22,732 nucleotides of DNA from contig NW_003148563.1 in NCBI RefSeq assembly GCF_000003605.2, positions 1 to 22,732 on the forward strand, in the 5' to 3' direction. The notes under the pieces were generated by a model. That model did not search any database, was not told where the DNA came from, and saw only the letters and a list, made by a program, of their open reading frames with translations. Source of the stretch: Saccoglossus kowalevskii. Its lineage: Eukaryota; Hemichordata; Enteropneusta; Harrimaniidae. Every line of letters starts with the position of its first letter. Position 1 is the stretch's first letter. Of the stretch, positions 1-9,593 are shown piece by piece. The translations under genes and the position numbers were made by a program.

Positions 1-18
1 GTATTCAGGTCACATTAC
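1..18 (+). repeat. Partial 28-bp monomer at window edge
   Basis: This is the 3' part of a monomer (GTATTCAGGTCACATTAC) running directly into the first core. The array therefore continues upstream of the window. Confidence 0.9.
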
Positions 19-680
19 ATCAGTAAAACAAGCAGAACGCTTGTAAAAACCAAATGGCCACCAGTCCGCCATTTTATGTCGAATCATGAACAATGTGCAT
101 CAGTAACCCCACCATGACTGATGTCAATGCCATGTTTATATGATATCGGTCAAGGCATTCCAAGAAACGGTTGATGACATGTTTGATTTTGTGATTTTAT
201 TTGTTTTTGACAAAAATGACCGTCAGTCGGATAAATCTCAATGAAAATGATAAAATAACAGAAAACGACCTTGCAACAGTTCGTGTCACTAGAGTTCATG
301 TGTTCAGGTCAAATTACAAAAGTTCATGTATTCAGGTCACATTACAACAGTTCATGTATTCAGGTAACATTGCAACAGTTCATGTATTCAGGTCACATTA
401 CAATAGTTCATGTATTCAGGTCACATTGCAAGAGTTCATGTACTCAGATCACATAGCAACAGTTCATGTATTCAGGTCACATTACAACAGTTCATGCATT
501 GGGGTAACACTACAACAGTTCATGTATTCAGGTCACATTATTACAGTTCATGTGTTCAGGTCACATTACAACAGGTCATGTATTCAGGTCACATTACAAC
601 AGTTCATGCACTCAGGTCACATACAACAGTTCATGTATTCAGGTCACATTACAACAATTCACGCATTCACGTCACATTAC
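19..680 (+). repeat. Higher-order unit 1 (core 19-294, 14 monomers, beta type)
   Basis: The core carries AACCAAATGG and GAACAATG variants shared only with unit 11, the ACAGAAAACG variant that marks beta units, and a private extra C in the CCCC at about 107-110. The 386-bp block has the beta signatures GGTAACATTGC, TACTCAGATCACATAGC and CATTGGGGTAACAC, plus a private TGCAAGAG. The twelfth monomer is 27 bp. Confidence 0.92.
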
Positions 681-1060
681 ATCAGTAAAACAAGCAGAAC
701 GCTTGTAAAAATAAAATGGCCACCAGTCCGCCATTTTATGTCGAATCATGAAAAATGTGCATCAGTAACCCACCATGACTGATGTCAATGCCATGTTTAT
801 ATATCGGTCAAGGCATTCCAAGAAACGGTTGATGGCATGTTTGATTTTGTGATTTTATTTGTTTTTGACAAAAAATGGCCGTCAGTCGGATAAATCTCAA
901 TGAAAATGATAAAATAACTGAAAACGACCTTGCAACAGTTCGTGTCACTAGAGTTCATGTGTTCAGGTCAAATTACAAAAGTTCATGTATTCAGGTCACA
1001 TTACAATAGTTCATGTATTCAGGTCACATTGCAACAGTTCATGTATTCAGGTCACATTAC
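681..1060 (+). repeat. Higher-order unit 2 (core 681-953, 4 monomers)
   Basis: The core carries a linked trio of variants: AATAAAATGG, a 3-bp deletion (TATATATCGG instead of TATATGATATCGG), and a run of six A after TTTTTGAC. The block is only 107 bp, or four monomers with the last one cut by the next core. Confidence 0.92.
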
Positions 1061-1069
1061 ATCAGTAAA

Positions 1070-1086
1070 ACAAGCAGAACGCTTGT
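1070..1086. other. Perfect inverted repeat ACAAGC/GCTTGT in core (representative copy, unit 3)
   Basis: A 6-bp perfect stem (ACAAGC, loop AGAAC, GCTTGT) lies 9 bp inside the core start. The same sequence is present in every core, about 9 to 25 bp after the core start. It could form a small hairpin in single strands. No function is shown. Confidence 0.75.
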
Positions 1087-1092
1087 AAAAAC

Positions 1093-1117
1093 AAAATGGC
1101 CACCAGTCCGCCATTTT
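1093..1117. other. Perfect inverted repeat AAAATGGC/GCCATTTT in core (representative copy, unit 3)
   Basis: An 8-bp perfect stem has a 9-nt loop, CACCAGTCC. It follows the first hairpin by 6 bp, so each core starts with two adjacent hairpins. Cores 1 and 11 (CAAATGGC) lose the outer pair. In core 14 the only change falls in the loop. Confidence 0.8.
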
Positions 1118-1166
1118 ATGTCGAATCATGAAAAATGTGCATCAGTAACCCACCATGACTGATGTC

Positions 1167-1200
1167 AATGCCATGTTTATATGATATCGGTCAAGGCATT
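1167..1200. other. Spaced inverted repeat AATGCC/GGCATT in core (representative copy, unit 3)
   Basis: A 6-bp stem has a 22-nt AT-rich spacer containing TTTATATGATATCGG. It is present in nearly all cores and broken in core 28 (AATGACATG). It may occur by chance. Confidence 0.45.
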
Positions 1201-1214
1201 CCAAGAAACGGTTG
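1198..1214 (+). other. Degenerate CENP-B-box-like stretch in core (representative copy, unit 3)
   Basis: ATTCCAAGAAACGGTTG shares TTC and AAACGG with the mammalian CENP-B box. It is one base shorter between these parts, lacks the essential TTCG, and reads CGGT instead of CGGG. It is present in all cores except number 17, where one A is lost. The resemblance may be chance, and binding is doubtful. Confidence 0.2.
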
Positions 1215-1721
1215 ATGACATGTTTGATTTTGTGATTTTATTTGTTTTTGACAAAAATGGCCGTCAGTCGGATAAATCTCAATAAAAATGATAAAATAAC
1301 TGAAAACGACCTTGCAACAGTTCGTGTCACTAGAGTTCATGTGTTCAGGTCAAATTACAAAAGTTCATGTATTCAGGTCACATTACAACAGTTCATGTAT
1401 TCAGGTCACATTGCAACAGTTCATGTATTCAGGATACATTACAATAGTTCATGTATTCAGGTCACATTGCAACAGTTCATGTATTCAGGTCACATTACAA
1501 CAGTTCATGTATTCAGGTCACATTACAACAGTTCATGCATTCGGGTAACACTACAACAGTTCATGTATTCAGGTCACATTATTACAGTTCATGTGTTCAG
1601 GTCACATTACAACAGGTCATGTATTCAGGTCACATTACAACAGTTCATGCACTCAGGTCACATACAACAGTTCATGTATTCAGGTCACATTACAACAATT
1701 CACGCATTCACGTCACATTAC

Positions 1722-2159
1722 ATCAGTAAAACAAGCAGAACGCTTGTAAAAACAAAATGGCCACCAGTCCGCCATTTTATGTCGAATCATGAAAAATGTG
1801 CATCAGTAACCCACCATGACTGATGTCAATGCCATGTTTATATGATATCGGTCAAGGCATTCCAAGAAACGGTTGATGACATGTTTGATTTTGTGATTTT
1901 ATTTGTTTTTGACAAAAATGACCGTCAGTCGGATAAATCTCAATGAAAATGATAAAATAACTGAAAACGACCTTGCAACAGTTCGTGTCACTAGAGTTCA
2001 TGTGTTCAGGTCAAATTACAAAAGTTCATGTATTCAGGTCACATTACAACAGTTCATGTATTCAGGTCATATTGCAACAGTTCATGTATTCAGGTCACAT
2101 TACAATAGTTCATGTATTCAGGTCACATTGCAACAGTTCATGTATTCAGGTCACATTAC
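1722..2159 (+). repeat. Higher-order unit 4 (core 1722-1996, 6 monomers)
   Basis: This is a 438-bp unit. The block keeps monomers 1-6 of the long form with TCATATTGC in the third, then joins the next core directly. Relative to a 14-monomer block it lacks exactly eight monomers (223 bp, including the 27-bp one). Confidence 0.93.
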
Positions 2160-3396
2160 ATCAGTAAAACAAGCAGAACGCTTGTAAAAACAAAATGGCC
2201 ACCAGTCCGCCATTTTATGTCGAATCATGAAAAATGTGCATCAGTAACCCACCATGACTGATGTCAATGCCATGTTTATATGATATCGGTCAAGGCATTC
2301 CAAGAAACGGTTGATGACATGTTTGATTTTGTGATTTTATTTGTTTTTGACAAAAATGACCGTCAGTCGGATAAATCTCAATGAAAATGATAAAATAACA
2401 GAAAACGACCTTGCAACAGTTCGTGTCACTAGAGTTCATGTGTTTAGGTCAAATTACAAGAGTTCATGTATTCAGGTCACATTACAACAGTTCATGCATA
2501 CAGGTCACATTACAACAGTTCATGCATTCGGGTAACACTACAACATTTCATGTGTTCAGGTCACATTACAACCGCTCATGTCACTAGAGTTCGTGTATTC
2601 AGGTCACATTACAACAGTTCATGCATTCAGGTCATATTACAACAGTTCGTGCATTCAGGTCACATTACAACAGTTCATGTATTCAGGTAACATTACAACC
2701 GTTCATGCATTCAGGTCACATTACAACAGTTCATGCATTCAGGTTACATTACTACAGTTCATGTCACTAGAGTTGATACATTCAGGTCACATTACAACTG
2801 TTCATGCATTCAGGTCACATTACAACCGTTCATGTATTCAGGTCACATTACAAAAGTTCATGTATTCAGGTAACATTACAACCGTTCATGCATTCAGGTC
2901 ACATTACAACAGTTCATGCATCCGTGTCTCATTATAACAGGTAATGCATTCAGGTCACATTACAACAGTTCATGTATTCAGAACACATTACAACAATTCA
3001 TGTATTCAGGTCACATTACAACAGTTGATGCATTCAGATCACATAGTAACAGTTCATGTATTCAGGTCACATTACAACAATTCATGTATTCAGGTCACAT
3101 TACAACAGTTCATGTATTCAGGTCACATTACAACAGTACATGCATTCGGGTAACACTACAACAATTCATGTGTTCAGGTCACATTACAACAATTCATGTA
3201 TTCAGGTCACATTACAACAGTACATGCATTCGGGTAACACTACAACATTTCATGTGTTCAGGTCACATTACAACAGTTCATGTCACTAGAGTTCATGTAT
3301 TCAGGTCACATTATTACAGTTCATGTGTTCAGGTCACATTACAACAGTTGATGTATTCAGGTCACATTACAACAATTCATGTGTTCAGGTCACATT

Positions 3397-4067
3397 ACAA
3401 CAGTTCATGTATTCAGGTCACATTGCAACAGTTCATGTATTCAGGTCACATTACAACAGTTCATGTGTTCAGGTCACATTACAACAGCTCATGTGTTCAG
3501 GTCACTTTACAACAGTTCATGCATACAGGTCACATTACAACAGTTCATGCATTCGGGTAACACTACAACATTTCATGTGTTCAGGTCACACTACAACCGT
3601 TCATGTCACTAGAGTTCATGTATTCAGGTCACATTACAACAGTTCATGCATTCAGGTCATATTACAACAGTTCGTGCATTCAGGTCACATTACAACAGTT
3701 CATGTGTTAAGGTCACATTACAACTGTTCATGCATTCAGGTTACATTACAACAGTTCATGTCACTAGAGTTGGTACATTCAGGTCACATTACAACTGTTC
3801 ATGCATTCAGGTCACATTACAACCGTTCATGTATTCAGGTCACATTACAACAGTTCATGCATTCGGGTCTCATAACAGGTAATGCCTTCAGGTCACATTA
3901 CAACAGTTCATGTATTCAGGTCACATTACAATAGTTCATGTATTCAGGTCACATTGCAACAGTTCATGTACTCAGATCACATAGCAACAGTTCATGTATT
4001 CAGGTCACATTACAACAGTTCATGCATTGGGGTAACACTACAACAGTTCATGTATTCAGGTCACATT
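3397..4067 (+). repeat. 643-bp internal tandem duplication, left copy
   Basis: 3397-4067 matches 4040-4710 at a constant offset of 643 bp (23 x 28 minus 1). The overlap at 4040-4067 is one monomer. I see only two differences, at 3506 (T versus A) and 3918 (A versus T). Both copies include two 15-bp short monomers and the unusual GGGTCTCATAACAGG junction. This indicates a very recent unequal exchange within the expanded block. Confidence 0.88.
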
Positions 4068-4710
4068 GCAACAGTTCATGTATTCAGGTCACATTACAAC
4101 AGTTCATGTGTTCAGGTCACATTACAACAGCTCATGTGTTCAGGTCACATTACAACAGTTCATGCATACAGGTCACATTACAACAGTTCATGCATTCGGG
4201 TAACACTACAACATTTCATGTGTTCAGGTCACACTACAACCGTTCATGTCACTAGAGTTCATGTATTCAGGTCACATTACAACAGTTCATGCATTCAGGT
4301 CATATTACAACAGTTCGTGCATTCAGGTCACATTACAACAGTTCATGTGTTAAGGTCACATTACAACTGTTCATGCATTCAGGTTACATTACAACAGTTC
4401 ATGTCACTAGAGTTGGTACATTCAGGTCACATTACAACTGTTCATGCATTCAGGTCACATTACAACCGTTCATGTATTCAGGTCACATTACAACAGTTCA
4501 TGCATTCGGGTCTCATAACAGGTAATGCCTTCAGGTCACATTACAACAGTTCATGTATTCTGGTCACATTACAATAGTTCATGTATTCAGGTCACATTGC
4601 AACAGTTCATGTACTCAGATCACATAGCAACAGTTCATGTATTCAGGTCACATTACAACAGTTCATGCATTGGGGTAACACTACAACAGTTCATGTATTC
4701 AGGTCACATT
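4040..4710 (+). repeat. 643-bp internal tandem duplication, right copy
   Basis: This is the second copy of the 643-bp duplication. Identity with the left copy ends at 4711, where this copy reads ATTACAG and the left copy reads GCAACAG. One of the two visible differences is a T at 4561 in TATTCTGG. Confidence 0.88.
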
Positions 4711-4740
4711 ATTACAGTTCATGTGTTCAGGTCACATTAC

Positions 4741-5401
4741 ATCAGTAAAACAAGCAGAACGCTTGTAAAAACAAAATGGCCACCAGTCCGCCATTTTATG
4801 TCGAATCATGAAAAATGTGCATCAGTAACCCACCATGACTGATGTCAATGCCATGTTTATATGATATCGGTCAAGGCATTCCAAGAAACGGTTGATGACA
4901 TGTTTGATTTTGTGATTTTATTTGTTTTTGACAAAAATGGCCGTCAGTCGGATAAATCTCAATAAAAATGATAAAATAACTGAAAACGACCTTGCAACAG
5001 TTCGTGTCACTAGAGTTCATGTGTTCAGGTCAAATTACAAAAGTTCATGTATTCAGGTCACATTACAACAGTTCATGTATTCAGGTCACATTGCAACAGT
5101 TCATGTATTCAGGTCACATTACAATAGTTCATGTATTCAGGTCACATTGCAACAGTTCATGTATTCAGGTCACATTACAACAGTTCATGTATTCAGGTCA
5201 CATTACAACAGTTCATGCATTCGGGTAACACTACAACAGTTCATGTATTCAGGTCACATTATTACAGTTCATGTGTTCAGGTCACATTACAACAGGTCAT
5301 GTATTCAGGTCACATTACAACAGTTCATGCACTCAGGTCACATACAACAGTTCATGTATTCAGGTCACATTACAACAATTCACGCATTCACGTCACATTA
5401 C
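4741..5401 (+). repeat. Higher-order unit 6 (core 4741-5015, 14 monomers, alpha type)
   Basis: This is a canonical 661-bp alpha unit with the CAATAAAAATG core variant. It is the first of four consecutive 661-bp units, the longest perfectly regular run in the window. Confidence 0.94.
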
Positions 5402-6062
5402 ATCAGTAAAACAAGCAGAACGCTTGTAAAAACAAAATGGCCACCAGTCCGCCATTTTATGTCGAATCATGAAAAATGTGCATCAGTAACCCACCATGAC
5501 TGATGTCAATGCCACGTTTATATGGTATCGGTCAAGGCATTCCAAGAAACGGTTGATGGCATGTTTGATTTTGTGATTTTATTTGTTTTTGACAAAAATG
5601 GCCGTCAGTCGGATAAATCTCAATGAAAATGATAAAATAACTGAAAACGACCTTGCAACAGTTCGTGTCACTAGAGTTCATGTGTTCAGGTCAAATTACA
5701 AAAGTTCATGTATTCAGGTCACATTACAACAGTTCATGTATTCAGGTCATATTGCAACAGTTCATGTATTCACGTCACATTACAATAGTTCATGTATTCA
5801 GGTCACATTGCAACAGTTCATGTATTCAGGTCACATTACAACAGTTCATGTATTCAGGTCACATTACAACAGTTCATGCATTCGGGTAACACTACAACAG
5901 TTCATGTATTCAGGTCACATTATTACAGTTCATGTGTTCAGGTCACATTACAACAGGTCATGTATTCAGGTCACATTACAACAGTTCATGCACTCAGGTC
6001 ACATACAACAGTTCATGTATTCAGGTCACATTACAACAATTCACGCATTCACGTCACATTAC
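5402..6062 (+). repeat. Higher-order unit 7 (core 5402-5676, 14 monomers, alpha type)
   Basis: This is a 661-bp unit. Private core changes are GCCACGTTTATATGGTATCGG-type substitutions at about 5511-5530. The block shares TCATATTGC and TTCACGTCACATT in monomers 3 and 4 only with the adjacent unit 8, so the pair appears to be a recent local duplication. Confidence 0.94.
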
Positions 6063-6723
6063 ATCAGTAAAACAAGCAGAACGCTTGTAAAAACAAAATG
6101 GCCACCAGTCCGCCATTTTATGTCGAATCATGAAAAATGTGCATCAGTAACCCACCATGACTGATGTCAATGCCATGTTTATATGATATCGGTCAAGGCA
6201 TTCCAAGAAACGGTTGATGGCATGTTTGATTTTGTGATTTTATTTGTTTTTGACAAAAATGGCCGTCAGTCGGATAAATCTCAATGAAAATGATAAAATA
6301 ACTGAAAACGACCTTGCAACAGTTCGTGTCACTAGAGTTCATGTGTTCAGGTCAAATTACAAAAGTTCATGTATTCAGGTCACATTACAACAGTTCATGT
6401 ATTCAGGTCATATTGCAACAGTTCATGTATTCACGTCACATTACAATAGTTCATGTATTCAGGTCACATTGCAACAGTTCATGTATTCAGGTCACATTAC
6501 AACAGTTCGTGTATTCAGGTCACATTACAACAGTTCATGCATTCGGGTAACACTACAACAGTTCATGTATTCAGGTCACATTATTACAGTTCATGTGTTC
6601 AGGTCACATTACAACAGGTCATGTATTCAGGTCACATTACAACAGTTCATGCACTCAGGTCACATACAACAGTTCATGTATTCAGGTCACATTACAACAA
6701 TTCACGCATTCACGTCACATTAC
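6063..6723 (+). repeat. Higher-order unit 8 (core 6063-6337, 14 monomers, alpha type)
   Basis: This 661-bp unit is nearly identical to unit 7. The visible block difference is TTCGTGTATTCAGG in monomer 7 at about 6506. Confidence 0.94.
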
Positions 6724-7384
6724 ATCAGTAAAACAAGCAGAACGCTTGTAAAAACAAAATGGCCACCAGTCCGCCATTTTATGTCGAATCATGAAAAATG
6801 TGCATCAGTAACCCACCATGACTGATGTCAATGCCATGTTTATATGATATCGGTCAAGGCATTCCAAGAAACGGTTGATGACATGTTTGATTTTGTGATT
6901 TTATTTGTTTTTGACAAAAATGACCGTCAGTCGGATAAATCTCAATAAAAATGATAAAATAACTGAAAACGACCTTGCAACAGTTCGTGTCACTAGAGTT
7001 CATGTGTTCAGGTCAAATTACAAAAGTTCATGTATTCAGGTCACATTACAACAGTTCATGTATTCAGGTCACATTGCAACAGTTCATGTATTCAGGTCAC
7101 ATTACAATAGTTCATGTATTCAGGTCACATTGCAACAGTTCATGTATTCAGGTCACATTACAACAGTTCATGTATTCAGGTCACATTACAACAGTTCATG
7201 CATTCGGGTAACACTACAACAGTTCATGTATTCAGGTCACATTATTACAGTTCATGTGTTCAGGTCACATTACAACAGGTCATGTATTCAGGTCACATTA
7301 CAACAGTTCATGCACTCAGGTCACATACAACAGTTCATGTATTCAGGTCACATTACAACAATTCACGCATTCACGTCACATTAC
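6724..7384 (+). repeat. Higher-order unit 9 (core 6724-6998, 14 monomers, alpha type)
   Basis: This is a canonical alpha unit of 661 bp with the CAATAAAAATG core variant. Its block matches that of unit 6. Confidence 0.94.
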
Positions 7385-7822
7385 ATCAGTAAAACAAGCA
7401 GAACGCTTGTAAAAACAAAATGGCCACCAGTCCGCCATTTTATGTCGAATCATGAAAAATGTGCATCAGTAACCCACCATGACTGATGTCAATGCCATGT
7501 TTATATGATATCGGTCAAGGCATTCCAAGAAACGGTTGATGACATGTTTGATTTTGTGATTTTATTTGTTTTTGACAAAAATGACCGTCAGTCGGATAAA
7601 TCTCAATGAAAATGATAAAATAACTGAAAACGACCTTGCAACAGTTCGTGTCACTAGAGTTCATGTGTTCAGGTCAAATTACAAAAGTTCATGCATTCAG
7701 GTCACATTACAACAGTTCATGTATTCAGGTCATATTGCAACAGTTCATGTATTCAGGTCACATTACAATAGTTCATGTATTCAGGTCACATTGCAACAGT
7801 TCATGTATTCAGGTCACATTAC
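7385..7822 (+). repeat. Higher-order unit 10 (core 7385-7659, 6 monomers)
   Basis: This is a 438-bp short unit with TCATATTGC in the third monomer. Its second monomer reads TTCATGCATTCAGG, a private substitution. Confidence 0.93.
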
Positions 7823-8498
7823 ATCAGTAAAACAAGCAGAACGCTTGTAAAAACCAAATGGCCACCAGTCCGCCATTTTATGTCGAATCATGAACAATGT
7901 GCATCAGTAACCCACCATGACTGATGTCAATGCCATGTTTATATGATATCGGTCAAGGCATTCCAAGAAACGGTTGATGACATGTTTGATTTTGTGATTT
8001 TATTTGTTTTTGACAAAAATGACCGTCAGTCGGATAAATCTCAATGAAAATGATAAAATAACAGAAAACGACCTTGCAGAAAACGACCTTGCAACAGTTC
8101 GTGTCACTAGAGTTCATGTGTTCAGGTCAAATTACAAAAGTTCATGTATTCAGGTCACATTACAACAGTTCATGTATTCAGGTAACATTGCAACAGTTCA
8201 TGTATTCAGGTCACATTACAATAGTTCATGTATTCAGGTCACATTGCAACAGTTCATGTACTCAGATCACATAGCAACAGTTCATGTATTCAGGTCACAT
8301 TACAACAGTTCATGCATTGGGGTAACACTACAACAGTTCATGTATTCAGGTCACATTATTACAGTTCATGTGTTCAGGTCACATTACAACAGGTCATGTA
8401 TTCAGGTCACATTACAACAGTTCATGCACTCAGGTCACATACAACAGTTCATGTATTCAGGTCACATTACAACAATTCACGCATTCACGTCACATTAC
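7823..8498 (+). repeat. Higher-order unit 11 (core 7823-8112, 14 monomers, beta type)
   Basis: The core is 290 bp because GAAAACGACCTTGCA (15 bp) is tandemly duplicated at 8064-8078 and 8079-8093; only this core has it. AACCAAATGG and GAACAATG are shared with unit 1. The beta block has GGTAACATTGC, CAGATCACATAGC and CATTGGGG. Confidence 0.93.
8064..8093 (+). repeat. Private 15-bp tandem duplication inside core 11
   Basis: GAAAACGACCTTGCA occurs twice in a row, and once in the other 34 cores. Because it is 15 bp it keeps reading-frame phase, but nothing suggests that coding matters here. Confidence 0.92.
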
Positions 8499-9157
8499 AT
8501 CAGTAAAACAAGCAGAACGCTTGTAAAAATAAAATGGCCACCAGTCCGCCATTTTATGTCGAATCATGAAAAATGTGCATCAGTAACCCACCATGACTGA
8601 TGTCAATGCCATGTTTATATATCGGTCAAGGCATTCCAAGAAACGGTTGATGGCATGTTTGATTTTGTGATTTTATTTGTTTTTGACAAAAAATGGCCGT
8701 CAGTCGGATAAATCTCAATGAAAATGATAAAATAACTGAAAACGACCTTGCAACAGTTCGTGTCACTAGAGTTCATGTGTTCAGGTCAAATTACAAAAGT
8801 TCATGTATTCAGGTCACATTACAACAGTTCATGTATTCAGGTCACATTGCAACAGTTCATGTATTCAGGTCACATTACAATAGTTCATGTATTCAGGTCA
8901 CATTGCAACAGTTCATGTATTCAGGTCACATTACAACAGTTCATGTATTCAGGTCACATTACAACAGTTCATGCATTCGGGTTACACTACAACAGTTCAT
9001 GTATTCAGGTCACATTATTACAGTTCATGTGTTCAGGTCACATTACAACAGGTCATGTATTCAGGTCACATTACAACAGTTCATGCACTCAGGTCACATA
9101 CAACAGTTCATGTATTCAGGTCACATTACAACAATTCACGCATTCACGTCACATTAC
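8499..9157 (+). repeat. Higher-order unit 12 (core 8499-8771, 14 monomers, alpha type)
   Basis: The core has the linked trio AATAAAATGG, the 3-bp deletion and six A. The block is alpha, with a private CGGGTTACAC in monomer 8. Confidence 0.93.
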
Positions 9158-9593
9158 ATCAGTAAAACAAGCAGAACGCTTGTAAAAATAAAATGGCCAC
9201 CAGTCCGCCATTTTATGTCGAATCATGAAAAATGTGCATCAGTAACCCACCATGACTGATGTCAATGCCATGTTTATATATCAGTCAAGGCATTCCAAGA
9301 AACGGTTGATGGCATGTTTGATTTTGTGATTTTATTTGTTTTTGACAAAAAATGGCCGTCAGTCGGATAAATCTCAATGAAAATGATAAAATAACTGAAA
9401 ACGACCTTGCAACAGTTCGTGTCACTAGAGTTCATGTGTTCAGGTCAAATTACAAAAGTTCATGTATTCAGGTCACATTACAACAGTTCATGTATTCAGG
9501 TCACATTGCAATAGTTCATGTATTCAGGTCACATTACAATAGTTCACGTATTCAGGTCACATTGCAACAGTTCATGTACTCAGGTCACATTAC
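9158..9593 (+). repeat. Higher-order unit 13 (core 9158-9430, 6 monomers, TTCACG subtype)
   Basis: The core has the linked trio and a private TATATCAGTC. The six-monomer block has GCAATAGTTCATG and CAATAGTTCACG, and ends in TGTACTCAGG. This subtype recurs in units 21 (ending TGTATTCAGG) and 23, and in the tails of units 19 and 27. Confidence 0.92.

Larger units (their letters stand above)
1061..1721 (+). repeat. Higher-order unit 3 (core 1061-1335, 14 monomers, alpha type)
   Basis: This is a standard 661-bp unit. The core has the CAATAAAAATG variant (instead of CAATGAAAATG) that precedes alpha blocks. The alpha block has CATTCGGGTAACAC and lacks the beta CAGATCACATAGC monomer. A rare AGGATACATT variant at about 1431-1440 is shared only with unit 34, about 20.7 kb away. 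Confidence 0.93.
2160..4740 (+). repeat. Higher-order unit 5 (core 2160-2434, ~79-monomer expansion)
   Basis: The core has the ACAGAAAACG variant. The 2,306-bp block at 2435-4740 fits 79 monomers plus seven 15-bp short monomers (CACTAGAG near 2582, 2765, 3284, 3609, 3762, 4252 and 4405) minus two 3-bp losses at the GGGTCTCATAACAGG sites (about 3866 and 4509). Monomers are more diverse here than elsewhere, with many TGCATTCAGG and CAACCG variants. The block ends after the monomer-10 type, without the usual terminal monomers 11-14. Confidence 0.9.

Noticed and set aside
201-782. Recurrent plus-strand open frames of 193 codons (also at 1242, 4922, 5583, 6244, 6905, 12156, 15579 and others) as repeat-protein genes
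   Set aside because: They open at TTG or an internal ATG in the core and pass through monomers whose length is not a multiple of three. They change frame and terminus with each gain or loss of a monomer. Variation is not biased to synonymous sites (for example GTATTC versus GCATTC), and no known domain, signal peptide or promoter is visible.
1140-1200. Core TTTATATGATATC as a TATA promoter
   Set aside because: A TATA-like string is expected by chance in AT-rich DNA, and no start site, downstream gene or other element supports it.
3240-3300. Interior CACTAGAG sites as Helitron CTAG termini
   Set aside because: There is no 5' TC end, and the AAAATGGC hairpin is about 200 bp away at the other side of the core, not just upstream of CTAG. 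The 15-mer is better explained as a short monomer.
2916-4577. Long open frames of 203-231 codons in the expanded block
   Set aside because: They consist only of the cyclic translation of the stop-free monomer, and overlapping frames encode the same repeat. This is a composition effect.
2435-4740. CRISPR-like array (28-bp repeats)
   Set aside because: The 28-bp repeats are directly contiguous without unique spacers, there are no cas genes, and every unit varies slightly. It is a minisatellite.
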